Shown here one piece after another: positions 1 through 12,501 of a stretch of DNA of 64,000 bases (within the stretch, counting starts at the first letter, position 1; each line of letters starts with the position of its first letter). Source of the stretch: Pseudo-nitzschia pungens. Lineage: Eukaryota > Bacillariophyta > Bacillariophyceae > Bacillariales > Bacillariaceae. The position numbers were made by a program, and so were the translations under genes. The DNA is taken from contig CM074762.1 in the NCBI GenBank assembly GCA_037355855.1, positions 1,364,001 to 1,428,000 of the forward strand, given 5' to 3'. The notes under the pieces were generated by a model. That model was not told where the DNA came from. It ran no database searches and saw only the letters and a program-made list of their open reading frames with translations.

Positions 1-853
1 CCTGATGTGAAATCGCGATCGCTGCCAACTCTTTCGTGAAGCCGATATTCTCAACCATCTGGAGACCAATGGCATTTTTGAACCCAGAAAAGAAAGCAAA
101 GACGACTTGCCCTACCAGTGTGCTGAACAAAAACATTCGAATGCCGAATGCTTCTTTTCCTGGGATTGGAAACTGTCCTTCTTCGTGGAATTCATCGTCG
201 CCACTCCTACCACTTGCGCCAGCTAGCTCAGACGATCCATTTCCTGAGTGGGAAGTCCAGTACATCGGAAAGTAAGACACTCCGAATGGAATTCCAACCA
301 TGAGGTGAAAAATTCCGATGAGAGCAATTGCAGGGATTTGATACAGGATCGAACAGATGAGAGCCGTTGCGGAGAAGCCTTGCTTCTTCCCTTCTTTGTC
401 CCATCCAGTCGACCCGACCGTTGATGCGTCTCCAACCGTATCATCTTTTCTATCATTGTCACCGTCGACGTCGCTGGATGCTATACTTGGGCTGAAGGGG
501 TCTAGATTGCGACTGCTACTCAAAGCACTATAACTCTGGCGTCTGAAGGAAGAACTAAATGCACCAGAATCCGTGTTTCTCGTACCAGAACCTGTGGCGG
601 TTCCATCTGTCGGAGCAAGCAATTCAAAGGACGATACCTTCTTTACAAACAGAGACCTCCTTCGGCTAGTATCCAGATTCCCAGTGTTTGAACCAGTTGT
701 ATCAATGTTCGTCATTGTTATTGCACCGGCGGAAAATGACCTCGTCGAGAAAAGAGATTTTCGTCGAGAGCTTGACGCATTGGTTGATTGTCCCTCAACC
801 GGTTGAGATTCGAAAGTCGAGCTCAGATTTGGACCATCATCACGCGAGGACAT
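1..853 (-). CDS. SulP-family sulfate transporter, N-terminal part (runs off the window)
   Basis: Reading the minus strand from the ATG at 853 gives an uninterrupted frame of 284 codons to the window edge, so the C-terminal part lies outside. The first ~145 residues are a Ser/Thr/Arg-rich, probably cytosolic region. The start of a membrane domain follows, with hydrophobic stretches containing ALICSILYQIPAIALIGIFH and GVSYFPMYW. Further on come IPGKEAFGIRMFLFSTLVGQ and, near the edge, IGLQMVENIGF. Anion transporters of the SulP class, particularly the fungal YGR125W-like and diatom forms, carry this type of N-terminal membrane core with the LQMVEN motif. They move sulfate or related anions across the plasma membrane or vacuolar membrane. 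The STAS domain expected at the C-terminus cannot be seen here. The substrate is inferred from family membership only. Confidence 0.75.
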   Translation of the reverse strand, partial: MSSRDDGPNLSSTFESQPVEGQSTNASSSRRKSLFSTRSFSAGAITMTNIDTTGSNTGNLDTSRRRSLFVKKVSSFELLAPTDGTATGSGTRNTDSGAFSSSFRRQSYSALSSSRNLDPFSPSIASSDVDGDNDRKDDTVGDASTVGSTGWDKEGKKQGFSATALICSILYQIPAIALIGIFHLMVGIPFGVSYFPMYWTSHSGNGSSELAGASGRSGDDEFHEEGQFPIPGKEAFGIRMFLFSTLVGQVVFAFFSGFKNAIGLQMVENIGFTKELAAIAISHQ

Positions 854-3800
854 CGTAAGGCAGCTGGTAGAAGGAACAACAATTATGTTTGTCTTTGATT
901 TTATGAAAGGATATCTTTTTTGACTTCTTGTGCGCGATGTATTGATCACGAACGGTGACACACTCATATCCGATTTCACGATCGTTGGATGTGACATTCT
1001 ACACGAAACAAGCTCTTTTGAGATCTAAGGAGTAAGACCCAACATCGATTGTAACCCACACGATTGAAAACAAAGCGAAAAACACACCTCGAATGCATCC
1101 GATTTTATATAAGCTCGCTTCAAGTCATTAAGAGTTGTGACACGAACAGAACGTGCGTACGTTGCCGCTCGCATATACTCATGTTCTTTCTTACGGTGAA
1201 CCATCCACAGATTATGGACAAAAGACAAAAGAGCAACAAGGTCACATACATGCCCATCACCATACCGTAACAAGCATCTTGCACTCTGCAGTTCAACACC
1301 GATGAAATTACGAGTAATGTCATTCTTTCGCACACGTACTAGTAACCTAAAATAATGTATTCTAAACTAGTAATGCTTGCCATTCCTAGAGTAGAGCAAC
1401 ACACTACTACTACTAATAGTATTATTAGGGGTAACTAGAAATGATGCATCAAAGTCGTGAACTATGAAATTGTCTATCAAATACTTGCTCAGCTGGTAGC
1501 TGTATGGTACTAGTATAGTTTTTTGAGTCGATAATTCCATATCAATATTTTTGGCCATCACCTGAACTGCACTGCTGTTTAGTTTTCCTTTGCCTTTAGA
1601 CACCTGTTGCATTACAGCAGGACTATACGCACAGAAACTTCGATGCAAATACTACTACTAGTACTAGTAGTAGTGCCAGCAGAACAAGATCATGAGGAGG
1701 AGGGTCCTCGGCAGTATTCTTGAATCCTCGAATAAACAGAGAGGAGGAGGAGGAGGATCAGGATGCTGTTAGGTACTGCTGAGCTTTTTCTCTCTCATTC
1801 TTGGCAGAAAAATCAAACTACAGTATTAGTTTTTGTACGGTACTATCATTCTGGTGACTCGGCGATAGTGGGAATGTAGTGCAAAACGTATCTTTAGCAT
1901 GTCGCAAGCAGTTTCGTTTCTCGTTCCTCCTGCCGTTCCGATTCATTCCGGTACCAAATACATTCTCAAAATTACTCCTTTCTGCGACCAGATAATCGCT
2001 ATTCGCCATCCACTTTCCACTTTCCACTTTCCACCACCTTTAACTTCTTTCCATGGAGAAGAAGTCAAACAACCTTATTGTCATACCTAGTGTTCACCAC
2101 TTCCACTCGACCACCAGACCATCATCGAAGCCTACACATTCGAAAACCAAATCACCTCTTGTCGTCTTTCAACAATGACGTGGATCTGAGCAGAATCAAA
2201 AAAGTTGTGAAAGATCAAGCTGCAGTTCTGGGTGCCGACGAAAAAGAGTAGTAACGGGTGCCGAACGCTAGTGAACATGTTCCAGTTCCATTATATTGTG
2301 AAAACTGCAGTCACTTATACCACCACTCGTAGAAAGTTCATTCGGTTTTCTCCTGAAACCGAAACGTAGTGAGCATTCGCATCGTTTACTATCATTTGAC
2401 GCAATCCTGTGAGATAAGCGATGCACTTATAGTATGGATGAGTTTCACGTCGTAGAACAGAACTATGATGAGGAGGCGTTGACCCACTTCGTGGAGGTGT
2501 CGACGTGGCTTTGGCTTCCTTAATTTCGACTACAGTTTCATAGAGTGAACACAATTCATCGTAAATCTTTATGCGACATATATCGCAAAGGAAAGTTCTT
2601 ATTGGTCTACAACAGTTAGCAGTTCGTTCTGCTACGAGGATCTACTGGTAAGTGAGCTCTTACTCCTAATCTTTGTTGAAACGATTGATTTGCATGGATT
2701 TACTACATTGGAAGAAACTTCTATCCTAATTTGTTTTTCCACCATCTGTGGCGTGTTTGTTATCATTCTTCCTATCGTTCCTCAACAATGGAAGTAAACA
2801 GTCTCACCAAAAGCCGGTGTTATCCTGAGTTCTGCGTGTGCTGGATTGTTGCGCCGGAAGCTATTGCGTCCTTGTCTGTTTCGGCAGATAGCTAGTTATG
2901 CTAATGGACAAATAATTGCACAACTTCAAAGTCTAACCTTACCTTAGACCTAACCTTAGATGGAACCAGATTTCATTTTATAGGATACGTGAGCTTCGCA
3001 GCGACAGTTCCGACCCAAATGTGACTCTTGTTGACGTTATTGACAGAACTGGGCATAAAAGTTCAATTGAGTAAGTTTCCTACTCGTGTCTCATGGGGCG
3101 TTTTGGATACAGCACATTGGATTTCCATCGGACCGAACCCTGTACTTTGTATTTCAATTGTTGCCCGGTAATCTTCCACTACCAGACCCAAAGGCTACCT
3201 TCTATATTTGGACTGAAATTGCTAATCTTCTCACATCACTTAAAACGATAAGTTGGTTTTGTTGGACGAAATGCACCAATAACGATATCGGCAGTGTTGT
3301 GAAGTTCCCTTCAAATCAGAATCATTCAGAATTCTCAAAATTTTAATTTAAATGTTTGCTAGTTGATAAACATGCATCTTTTGTCATAGCCTGCTGGTGT
3401 ATTCTTCTATGTCACCTACAGGCCTTCAGACATTGCTAAATAGTACTCGCATCTCTAACCTTCGGTTCTCTTACGGGCTGCGGCACAAGAGTGGGATGCT
3501 TGGTATGAAAGATCAATGATGGCCTAACGCAGAAGACGCTAATTGTTTGAACGATTCATTCAATTGAAAATATAATTTGCTTCGGTGAAGATCTGGTATC
3601 TAACCTTTCTTACGACCCGATCTCATTGGTACGCATTTCAGTAAGGTAATCAAAACAAGTGAAGAAAACATTACAATTCTACATTTGTAGCGTTTGAGGT
3701 CATTTTATTCAGTTGTTTGTGGTGGACATCGGAGCGTGATTGATTTGAGCTCAACAATTGGATTACATTTTCCGTCTTCATACCTTTAATTTACATCGTA

Positions 3801-3938
3801 TTATTATTTTACACTAGCCTCTAATATTGAACAAAAGCCGAAAAGAGTTTCATATATGCAAGGGGCACCGATAGAATTGTTGTATTCATTCTAATCGCTA
3901 CGGTACCAATCTCTCTTGAATCACTGTGCTTCTTTTGC
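854..3938. other. Long gene-poor stretch with possible gene remnants at 2.6-3.1 kb
   Basis: No protein is supported with confidence. A strong splice-donor-like site follows 2647 (GTAAGTGAG) and acceptor-like sites lie before 2802 and 2984. Coding-looking stretches occur at about 2802-2927 (LLRRKLLRPCLF in one frame) and 2984-3070 (ending at another GTAAG donor). The pieces cannot be joined cleanly, because the expected donor near 2927 is not a good GT site. A TAC/ACTAGT microsatellite lies at 1650-1674. This may be a decayed or rapidly evolving gene. Confidence 0.3.
1650..1674. repeat. TAC/ACTAGT microsatellite
   Basis: ACTACTACTAGTACTAGTAG-type sequence, nearly palindromic. Similar short tracts occur at about 6173-6200, 6371-6402 and 46839-46882, all in non-coding DNA. 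Confidence 0.7.
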
Positions 3939-4751
3939 TCACGCAGTTCTAGCCGCCCGTACTATATTACCACGTTTTTGGTCTCGACCACCATTTATAT
4001 CGTTGCTGTCACTGTTTAAGTTCGAGATGTTGTTCTTTTCAGCATTCAATTTGTTCTTGTTATTGCTTCCACTCGTGAACTTCCGAAATAATGACCTTCC
4101 AGCAGAATCGATAGCACAGTTGAATTTCTGCCACCCGTTCAGTTTCATGCATTCTTGCCGACTCTTCTTGATTTTTTCTACTTCTAGAACAGTCTCAACT
4201 ATGTTTTCAAGCGTGAATCCTTTCGATAAAAGAAGAGATGCGCGTTCAAATACGGGAATGTAGAGATCTTTTGCTTTTCTCCGATTCCTGGCACCAGACC
4301 TTTGTGATTTTTCGTACGATTCCATGTCGACAACAGTTTTGTGGACACATTTTCTACCAAGAGCAATTGGACAACCTTCTCTTACGGCAGGATTGTCACC
4401 AATTGTCAGCGGAAATTCGTAAACAAAAACTTTATCGAACGTTGCTTTTTTCCTTCCTCTTCGGCGTTCGGAAACATGGCTTTCGTTGTCACTCCATGTC
4501 GTTGGCGACTGAAGCAATGAGTCTGACTTTCCGGAGTGTGCAGAAGCTCTACGTGCGTTTTTGATCTTCACTGATGATTCGCTTGGTGTTGATATTGCTG
4601 TTGATCCACCAGAGGCAGGATGCGACGTTTCGGGGGGCGCATAAGCTCTACGTACGCTTTGCAAGCTTTTGCTCTTTGCCAATAAAACATCGGATGAAAC
4701 ATCGGACGAAACATCGGATGAAACATCGGAACTAGCTACTGGATCAGTCAT
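3939..4751 (-). CDS. Diatom-type hypothetical protein with a GDNP motif
   Basis: A single-exon frame of 270 codons starting at ATG 4751. The N-terminus has four tandem SSDV units, encoded by a 12-bp repeat near 4687-4730, and then a Ser-rich basic region. At about residues 105-145 the sequence reads VFVYEFPLTIGDNPAVREG followed by PIALGRKC. A related block (roughly: aromatic-x-x-EYP-x-x-x-GDNP-x-V-x-x-G-x-P-L) recurs in many uncharacterised proteins of diatoms, and I recognise it as lineage-specific. The C-terminal half is Lys/Asn-rich, with a short amphipathic stretch around VETVLEVEKIKK. No signal peptide or membrane segment is visible. The function is unknown and no catalytic residues can be named. 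Confidence 0.6.
   Translation of the reverse strand: MTDPVASSDVSSDVSSDVSSDVLLAKSKSLQSVRRAYAPPETSHPASGGSTAISTPSESSVKIKNARRASAHSGKSDSLLQSPTTWSDNESHVSERRRGRKKATFDKVFVYEFPLTIGDNPAVREGCPIALGRKCVHKTVVDMESYEKSQRSGARNRRKAKDLYIPVFERASLLLSKGFTLENIVETVLEVEKIKKSRQECMKLNGWQKFNCAIDSAGRSLFRKFTSGSNNKNKLNAEKNNISNLNSDSNDINGGRDQKRGNIVRAARTA
4687..4730 (-). repeat. 12-bp tandem repeat, about four copies, coding SSDV
   Basis: The plus strand shows the unit CATCGGATGAAA repeated with one substitution (GGACG for GGATG). It keeps frame and encodes the SSDV units at the N-terminus of the minus-strand GDNP-motif protein. Copy number is likely to vary between strains. Confidence 0.8.
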
Positions 4752-7325
4752 CTTTTGCTATGTGCGTTACAGCGTTGTATCCATGGGTAACCTTAGTTCT
4801 ACTCGGGCAGATAGCTCTGATTTTCAATATTCTCGTCGCCGAAGAACCTAATGATGTTATGGGTAGAGTACCGGTATCGGAAGAGTTCGGAGGAATAACC
4901 TTACTCGTACGGTACGTGTACTAAATAAGTAAGCATTAGAATTGTTATCCGAAGTATAGAAGTACTTCGTAATATCTAACTTAGCCAAGGAGGAAGTTAT
5001 GACATTTTTACACGTCAATGAAACTGGTACAATACAACAGTTGTGAGTGACAACGTTGCATAGAAATGATTGCATAGCAATGATACATGCTAACTCTGTA
5101 CAAAATTGTAATTTGGGCCAGTTCTTCTCGTAAGAATCATCGGATGGGAGATCTCGTCTGTTTTCTTTACGAACCACGAACGTTAATTCTGATTGTTGAA
5201 AAGTAAGGGGATCTTTATTTATTGTACCAAGAATCATTTAGTGGAGGATTGAAACGATTATACATCCGAGATTAATTAGCTTTACCGTTTCGACGCTCCA
5301 AGCAATATTGGTTCCATTCTAATCTGAGAGAATATCTGCTGAAACTACGTATTTAACAAGATTTCACAGAGACCCGAGTTTTTCGAATTGATAGTTTGAA
5401 AACACACGTATTCGCTTTGAAAATAAATTAGGACTATAAATACGTGTATTTCCAGCAATAATTAAGGAAAACAATAATTCGCTGCCAATGTAACACGTAG
5501 AATTTGTCGGTACAACTCTTCTACAATTCGGAGTTCTTGTTCGCGGTTACTAAACAACGTTATGTGTCCGTCGTATGTCGAGATATGTGTGGAGAAAGCT
5601 AATTTACTATGTACATTAAATGGAGGAACCCAACTTTTATTCGGAACGTTATTCTCGAACATTTGTGTCTGTATGGGCCTTTTACAAAACTCGTTGCGAA
5701 TGCTCAAAACCCTTTGACACTCACAACTCAAGAAACAAGTTCGGAGGCAAGAAAACAATATTCTTCCTTCCAAAAGTGCGTTAAGAAATAAAAGCGTAAA
5801 TAAATAAGATTCATTTTTTTTATATTGCACGAGTTCAAAGCTTACAAAGTCTCATTTTTTGGAGGTACAAAAACTCCCGAGATCTGTAAATACTTCTAGT
5901 ACCGTACTTGTGATAAGACAGTCCCTTTCAAAAGAGAATGGATGAAGTCAGCGATCTGAACATAATTCCCTTGAGCTTTTAAATCTCCTTCTTTCAGCAA
6001 ACACAAGTGCTACAAGACTGTCGACATCAGAAAGATAATACATCCAACCTTTCCCTTCCGACTTTGTAATAGCTTCGTTTCACAAGTGGTGAGTTTGAGA
6101 TATTACCCATGGCTCCTATTACCTCATTAACCAAGGATTTTGAAAGGTGTTCCTACTAGCAAGCAGACAGATGTACTACTAGTAGTACTAGTACTAGCAG
6201 TGACATGCAAGGATCAGTTTGGATCATAGTTGATTGTTTGTGAGTGAAGATGTCGAACGATGTTTCAGGGAGCTTTGGGTATTTCTTTTCTTTCTCCACA
6301 GCACTGGTGAAGTAAGGTACGCTTGCAAAAAATAGGAGAACAAAGAATTACTCCGGGTATTCTAGAAAGGCTCTACTAGTACTATTACTACTACTACTGT
6401 AGTAAAAAAATATAATACTTCGTAATCATCATAATGTAAGACGGAATCAATTGATGCAAATGGCAAGCTGCTCATGCCTAAGTTTGAATTATTACATAGA
6501 TGTTACTGGAGGAGTAAAAAGTGTAAGCGGCTGCTGCAAGCTGAACTTTGATCAAAACATCCGCAACAAATGAATTTGGAATTACTGTAAGGTTTTACCG
6601 TACGGTAAGATACGATATTTTTACACTCTTACGAGAAATTAAGAGTCTGTACGAGTCTCGTTCGTATCCAAAATTTTGTCTTTTCGTTATTTGTTCATCG
6701 TAAGTAGACACATACCGATAAGGTTTACCGTTAGGATAGGATCGGGGGATCCAATGTTTATTGTTTTTTAACATCAGCCATTCACTTCGTGTCATACCGA
6801 AGAAGTATGGTAAGGTTACGTATCGGAAGTGTACTTCGATTATTTTTGTTTCCATTATTTTTATTCCCAGTAAGACCTTACCGTACCGGTACTCTACCGT
6901 AGGAGGCGAAAATTCTGGTGAGATGCGACGTAGTTTCAAAATGTTCCCGAAGATTGGCCCCGTTTCTGGCCAATGATTGGTTCTTTTGGTTGATGGTACG
7001 GAACAAATCGAACAACTGGTTGGTGGCGATGCAAGCTGCAAATCGTTGGCTTTCCCAAATCAAAATACTGCCCGGTGACAGAGAACACCAAGAACGACAC
7101 CCGTTTCAATCATGGCTGCCTGTACGGTAATCTTAGATATTGATGTCTGAACGAGAATCCAAATCAAATCTCGAAAACGTCGATCGATTGCAAGGAATCG
7201 GTTATTTTAAATCTGTGAAACACGACGTTCTTGTCGTTATTGCAGTAACATCATTATCATTCATACCAAACCGACAACACCCCCCACTCTTTTTTGATTT
7301 CTTTTCCCAATTACCACTCAGCTCA
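4752..7325. other. Intergenic region, no supported gene
   Basis: AT-rich sequence. Open frames of about 120 codons occur on the minus strand (4857-5237 and 5462-5830), but they resemble no family I know and have no coding-like composition. TAC/ACTAGT microsatellites lie at about 6173-6200 and 6371-6402. Several copies of short GTAAGRTTAC-like and CGGTAAG motifs occur at 6.6-6.9 kb. Confidence 0.5.
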
Positions 7326-7718
7326 ATGACGCCTTTGAAACTGTTTCTCTTGGCCCTAACCGCGACACAGGTTTATTCTTTTACCGGGTCGGTTTTCCAC
7401 CGGGCTTCTTCCCCGCTTTCTGCCACCAAGGACGTGATGAGTGACATCGACATCATGTGCCTGGAGAACGCCGCCGATCTGTGTTCCTATTACGACGAAT
7501 GCGATATCGAGGAACGCGAGGCCATCCTGAATCGGTTTGCCTCCGAGACCGAGATCATGCTCGAACGAATCGCCACCATGACGGCGCTCGTCCGGCACCT
7601 CAAGACCGGGGACCACCAGCACCTGGAGGACGAGGAAGTCGAGAGCCTGCGCCAAAAGATTTCTTCGGTGGTCGATACGGAGGTTGAGGGTGGAACCGAC
7701 GGAAGTCTCTCTCCGTGA
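7326..7718 (+). CDS. Small plastid-targeted protein of unknown function
   Basis: I chose the ATG at 7326 because it gives a 130-residue protein beginning with a clear signal peptide (MTPLKLFLLALTATQVYS) followed directly by Phe and a short Ser-rich stretch. This is the bipartite signal used for import into the four-membrane diatom plastid. The frame is open further upstream (to 7140), but the extra 62 residues look like leader DNA. The mature part is acidic and helical, with Cys residues in MCLENAADLCSYYDECD, then a helix-rich segment (EREAILNRF, TALVRHLKTGDHQHLEDEEV). I believe similar small acidic proteins exist in other diatoms, but I cannot name a function. It stands alone, about 1.5 kb from the next gene. 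Confidence 0.6.
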   Translation: MTPLKLFLLALTATQVYSFTGSVFHRASSPLSATKDVMSDIDIMCLENAADLCSYYDECDIEEREAILNRFASETEIMLERIATMTALVRHLKTGDHQHLEDEEVESLRQKISSVVDTEVEGGTDGSLSP

Positions 7719-9184
7719 TGCACCCACCCACGCACGCGCGTGACGGCCGGATTCCTCACGGCCATTAAAATACAATGAAACTTTTTTTTTCAGAAATTGC
7801 TTTTTGACAACGACCAATTTGAATGTTGCATCCTACGAGAACTGTAGCGTAGTTATTACAAGGAACGCAATCTGCAACGATTGTGTCTACCGTTGTTTGG
7901 TAGTACGTGCAGGGCAACCATTGGAAATTATGACATGCTGAAAAAGGATTTTCAAACGGAAAGAGGAACGAACGACCGATGTCATTCGCGTTCGTACCAG
8001 TACAGAACCTCAACCCATTCGACGGAAGAACACGGGGAATCAAATGAGGGAATTCAAAACAACGAATCGCACGAGCCTTTCCCCTACAAAACGCCTGTCG
8101 ATAGATCAGTTTGTCTCCACGACGAACACCTCGCATTGCAGTCACAGTTCGGCTTCTTTTTTGAATGCAATTTTGAGGCAGGAACCCAATGCTTTGATGA
8201 TGGGAGGTGAAAAGGAGGAAAAGGAGAAAGAGTCAAAAGTCGAGCGTCAAGATTAGGCACTAAGGTTACGACTTCGGGTTCGCATTCGGAATGGCATCAC
8301 CTCGGTAACCGTAATTACCATTACTGGTAACCTTACCTATACTCGTAAGAGAACCGATGTGACGTAATTTCTGTTCGTGGAAAGGGAAATAGGTGATGTT
8401 TCCTTGTTTTTTGGAAGTTCGAAAAGATACCAGTATCCGGTATGTGGTACAGGTATGTAATTACGGTAAGGTTTACCTTACTCTTTCCAGGCTAGAGTAT
8501 CATACCTTTTGAAATCAAACATACCGAAGATACGATACGTAAAGTATGTATCGTATCTATGAGAATGACAGTTCATTCGTGCCTCCTGCCTCGTGCGTTT
8601 TTGAGAATTGGTTCGATGTTTGATGACGCGACACTAAAGTTTAACGGTACAGTATTTTTTTGTTCCACTGGCACTCATTTTGTTTCTACGGTAAGGTTAA
8701 GGATAATATTTAGTATCATGAAGAAGAGCCACTTGACCAAGATTCAAATATGCCACCATGCGCGCGGTGAGAACGGCCTTCGATTTAGAATAGAAGAGCG
8801 TTGCGTCCTTTCGGGTGAAAAGCCTGACGGCATGACTTCGGGTTTGCACGCTGTAACTGCACGTTAGGCATGTAAGGCTTACTCTCCACTGTAGAATAAA
8901 TGCATCCATCGTTCTGTTTTGAAAAACTAAAGGTGGCCATAATCTCCTTTCTCCGAGTGGCCTTCCACTTCTCAAACCGGAAGCCGTGAGACTGTAGCAG
9001 TCAGAGGAAACACCAAATTCTTTCTTGTATTCAACATCAAGTGGATTTGGAAGGAGGGGTCCAATTAGTTGCATGCACACACATACTCGTCACGGCAACC
9101 CACCCAATCCTAAAACCTGAGCAGGTTGCATCGAACACTCCCGTCTCCCGTCACGACTCGGAACACGAGTAGCCAAACACGAAC
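7719..9184. other. Intergenic region, no supported gene
   Basis: Open frames here are short, overlap on both strands and match nothing known. Copies of the GGTAACCTTACC / GGTAAGGTTTACC motif occur at about 8327-8338 and 8464-8480, and related ones near 8690. This stretch should hold the promoter of the exchanger gene that starts at 9185. Confidence 0.5.
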
Positions 9185-11635
9185 ATGAGCAACAACTCCC
9201 TGGAACCAATCCCACAAACCGTTGGATCGATGTTGGGTCGAACCAACGCCTCGAAAAAGAAAGCAATGCGAGATGCGTCCTCTCGACAACGGTTCCACAA
9301 CCGCTTGTCGTTTGCGCTGACCGTAACAACCCTGCTCCTCTTGGGAGTCCTCTCGGTGTTCTTTGGCACCTCTTCCGAGTCGAGATCCACGATTCCCCGA
9401 TGGCTGGAAGACGCAAACGACGATGCCAGTGACGACGCCGGCAACAATAACAACAACAACAATAATAATAACGACGGCGGCGGCGACTACAGCAAGTACT
9501 CGTGCCAGTACATCTACGACGAGGTCTCGGAACCGGAAGACCTCTGCAACTTTGCCCGGACCTGCAACGACGGCGAGGGGGTCTGGGCACCGTGGATCTT
9601 TTGCTCGTCCACCTTTGGAACGTACGCCGCCTTTGGAATCCTGAGTCCGATCGTGGTGGTCTGGATGGTCACCCTCTTTAAGCTGCTGGGCAGCACGGCC
9701 GAGGACTTTTTCTCCTGCAGCCTCGAAATGTTTTCCCTCAAGCTGGGGCTTCCCCCCCGCTTTGCGGGGGTGACGCTTCTGGCCCTCGGAAACGGTGCCG
9801 CGGACGTGTCGGCGACCGTATCGGCCATTGTGAGCGACGCGGAGAATGGATACAAGCTCAGTCTGGGAGCCCTGACGGGGGCCGCCATGCTGGTGGGAGG
9901 CGTCGTCAGTGGTGTGGTGGTGTTGGTGGCGGACGGCGTCAAGTGCCGGGGGGCCCTGATCCGGGACGTGTCGGCCCTGGTGGTCACCGTGATTGTGGTC
10001 TGGAGGAACCTGTCGAGTGGGCTGGTTACCCGGGCCGATACGACGCTCTTTTTCGGACTCTATTTGGCGTTTATCTCGTCGGTTCTGGCGGCCGACATTT
10101 ACCACCGTACCGTGGTGGTACCTCGATTGGAGGCAATCGCGGCGGCGGTGGGAGACGCCGAGGTTGCCAGTCCACCCCCGAACGCCTTTATGCGGATCAT
10201 CACCAGTATTAGCAACTACGACAATACCTGCGTCACCATGGCGGCTCCCAATCCTGCCCCCTCACCGCTGGACGAAGCAGCAGCGGCATCGACGGCGGCG
10301 GGTTCTCCGCCATCGATTGCCATGACGGACGTGGTGGGCACCGGCGCAGCGGCGGACGACGACCAACCCATCGTGCTGCACGGCCAGAACGGCATCTTGT
10401 CCCCGTCGCGGGCTGCGGCTCCCGGATCCTCCCTGGAGGTGGACGACGAGGGAGGCATGTACACCCTGGTCGAGGACCACATCGATCGCGTGTGCGTCGG
10501 GGCCGGCTCGCCGGGAAGCCCGTCCTACAACTGGATGGGGGCCTGGCAGGACGGAAAGCAGGAAATCTCGGCGGAGCTGCGCTTTCTGTGGGACCAGATT
10601 CTTTCGGGGGGCAACGAAAGCTACGGCGAAGACGGAGAGGGAGAAGAGCTCAAGCTGTACGAGCGGTGCTTGCTGCTCTTTGAATTTCCCTTTACCCTCG
10701 TTCGAAAGGTGCGTGCTGTTGGTGCGCCTGCATCGCAAACACGGATGCGTTTTTGTGCGGGAACGAATGGAGCTTTTGGGGGAGTGGTGGTAAATTTTGG
10801 CACTGGTGCTGCCAAGCCCATGGCGGCTTTCGGTTCCGGCTAGTTGTTCCTTGACTCACCTTGTTCTGTTGCTTGTCGACCCAACGTGTTCCACTTCTGT
10901 GGGGTTTAACCGCAGGCAACGATTCCCATTCCCTGCGAGGGCTACTACAATCGAGGCTTTGTGGCACTCTCCGTGGCCCTAGCTCCCCTCTGGTTCTCGT
11001 ATTATTTGCTGGCACAGCACGAGATCAACCTTTGGTCGGAAGAGTTGTTCTCGTCATTTCTCATTTATTTCGGAGTCTCGTGTGCGATTGGCCTGCTCAT
11101 CCTCCGCTTCGCCCCGGGCGGGGAGGGCAACATGTCGCTCGTCGCCGCCACTCCTATCGCATTCTACGGGTTTGTCATGGCGGCGACCTGGATCGACTGG
11201 ATCGCGGACCGCCTGGTGGCCGTCCTCAACTTTATTGGGATTGTCTTGCACATTCCCGGCGCCGTCATGGGACTGACGGTTCTGGCCTGGGGAAATTCCG
11301 TGGGCGATCTCAGCGCCAACATCACCATGGCCCGCAAGGGACTGGCCAACATGGCCATGACGGCCTGTTTCGCCGGGCCCGTCTTTAACATTCTGCTGGG
11401 GCTCGGCCTGGGATTCCGCAGCCTCGAAAGCCAGACCGGCGAGGCCGAATCGCAGGTATCGCTGTCGGCTCCGATTCTGGCCGGCTTTGTCTTTATCGTT
11501 GTGAACTGCGTGACGATCCTGGCGGTCGGGATTTTCGTGGGAAAGGGCCGGATCGAGACGAGCTACGGCTATGTGGCTGTGACGCTCTACGCGATATACA
11601 TCGTCACGTCGATCACCCTCGAGTTTCGAAGTTGA
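9185..11635 (+). CDS. Sodium/calcium exchanger of the NCLX/CCX type
   Basis: Two exons: 9185-10708 and 10916-11635. The 207-bp intron starts GTGCGT, ends CGCAG and falls in phase 0. Together they encode about 747 residues. The protein begins with an N-terminal membrane anchor (about residues 43-61) and an Asn/Asp-rich linker with a poly-Asn run. The first alpha repeat follows, with GNGAADVSATVSA near residue 202. A long acidic/Ala-rich cytosolic loop comes next, and the second half carries the other alpha repeat, with GNSVGDLSAN near residue 634. The paired GN(G/S)-x-x-D motifs bind the cations in the Ca/cation antiporter superfamily. The GNGAADV/GNSVGD combination points to NCLX (SLC8B1) or plant CCX proteins, which exchange Ca2+ for Na+ or another cation across an organelle or plasma membrane. 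The location cannot be told from the sequence. Confidence 0.88.
10709..10915 (+). other. Intron of the NCLX/CCX-type exchanger gene
   Basis: GT at 10709 follows codon AAG, and the acceptor CGCAG ends at 10915. Splicing joins LFEFPFTLVRK to ATIPIPCEGYYNRGF in phase 0. This restores the family's conserved junction between the cytosolic loop and the second membrane half. Without splicing, the frame stops at 10841. Confidence 0.85.
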
Positions 11636-12501
11636 GGAAATAATATTGACGCACTGCACTGCACTGTATTGCACTACTATATACTTCATCGGGCGAGGAA
11701 CTAGTTCTAAATAACGAAATTGTTTATTACTTTTTGAAAAGATAGGATTCCCGTCGCATCGCCTCATACATCACTGTTCGCTCGATACACGTACGAAGTA
11801 AATCGCAAACAAACCAATGACAGAATCACTCATCCGGCTAAAACTCAGCTTGATATCAAGTCGGAGACGCGTACGGTTTCGACGCTTTTCAAGGGGTTTG
11901 ACGATTTATGACTCGAACGTACAGTAGATTGTCATTCGGGCTCGTATTCCGTGACAAACTTCCACTCCGATTCCCATGAGTGAATCCATGGTTGTGCTTC
12001 GAGAGTGCACTGAATCGACAAGGTGCGAATCACACTACAAAAGATCATCAATTCATTCGTATTTCCGGTACCGTACGTAATCTTAACTCTATCCCAAAAA
12101 ATAATGAACCAAAATTTCATTCGATCGAAACATCATTATTTTTATTACGTAAGGTCTTAGTACTACGTATTATTTTTCCAATTACGTTTCCTACCTGAAA
12201 GTAAGATTACCACGGGGGAGCGCATTGTGGCGTGCACATGTTTTTTTTTAGGAAATTTCAAATTCAAAATTAACGGTCCAAAAAAATAAAGCGTATTGGA
12301 AATGCCAGTCACAACGCCGATTTACTTTAATTTTCCGTACAAGTAGCATCATTATTTATTTGAAGTATTTAGAAATCAAATAAAATATTGTAATGCCGAC
12401 TCTGTCGTCTGTCTAGAGTCACGACCCCTGTAAGAGCAGCAACCATTCTTAGTGAAAAAAGAAAAACTGTGGGAATGCACCTTGTTTGTAGATAAACTGT
12501 T
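11636..12501. other. Intergenic region, no supported gene
   Basis: AT-rich sequence between the exchanger and the kinesin. It holds a GTAAGATTAC motif at 12201-12210 and otherwise nothing I can assign. Confidence 0.5.

Noticed and set aside
60..120. Apparent frameshift in the SulP transporter near the VVFAFF stretch
   Set aside because: Careful recounting of the A/T run shows the frame is continuous through FFSGFKNAIGLQMVEN; there is no break.
5462..5830. 122-codon minus-strand open frame
   Set aside because: No family resemblance, no homologous motif and AT-rich composition expected to give chance frames.
6173..6402. CRISPR-like repeated tracts
   Set aside because: These are simple TAC/ACTAGT microsatellites without spacers, in a nuclear eukaryotic genome.
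9110..10105. Long minus-strand open frame opposite the NCLX/CCX-type exchanger
   Set aside because: It mirrors the exchanger's codons, is rich in Gly/Arg/His and has no family resemblance.
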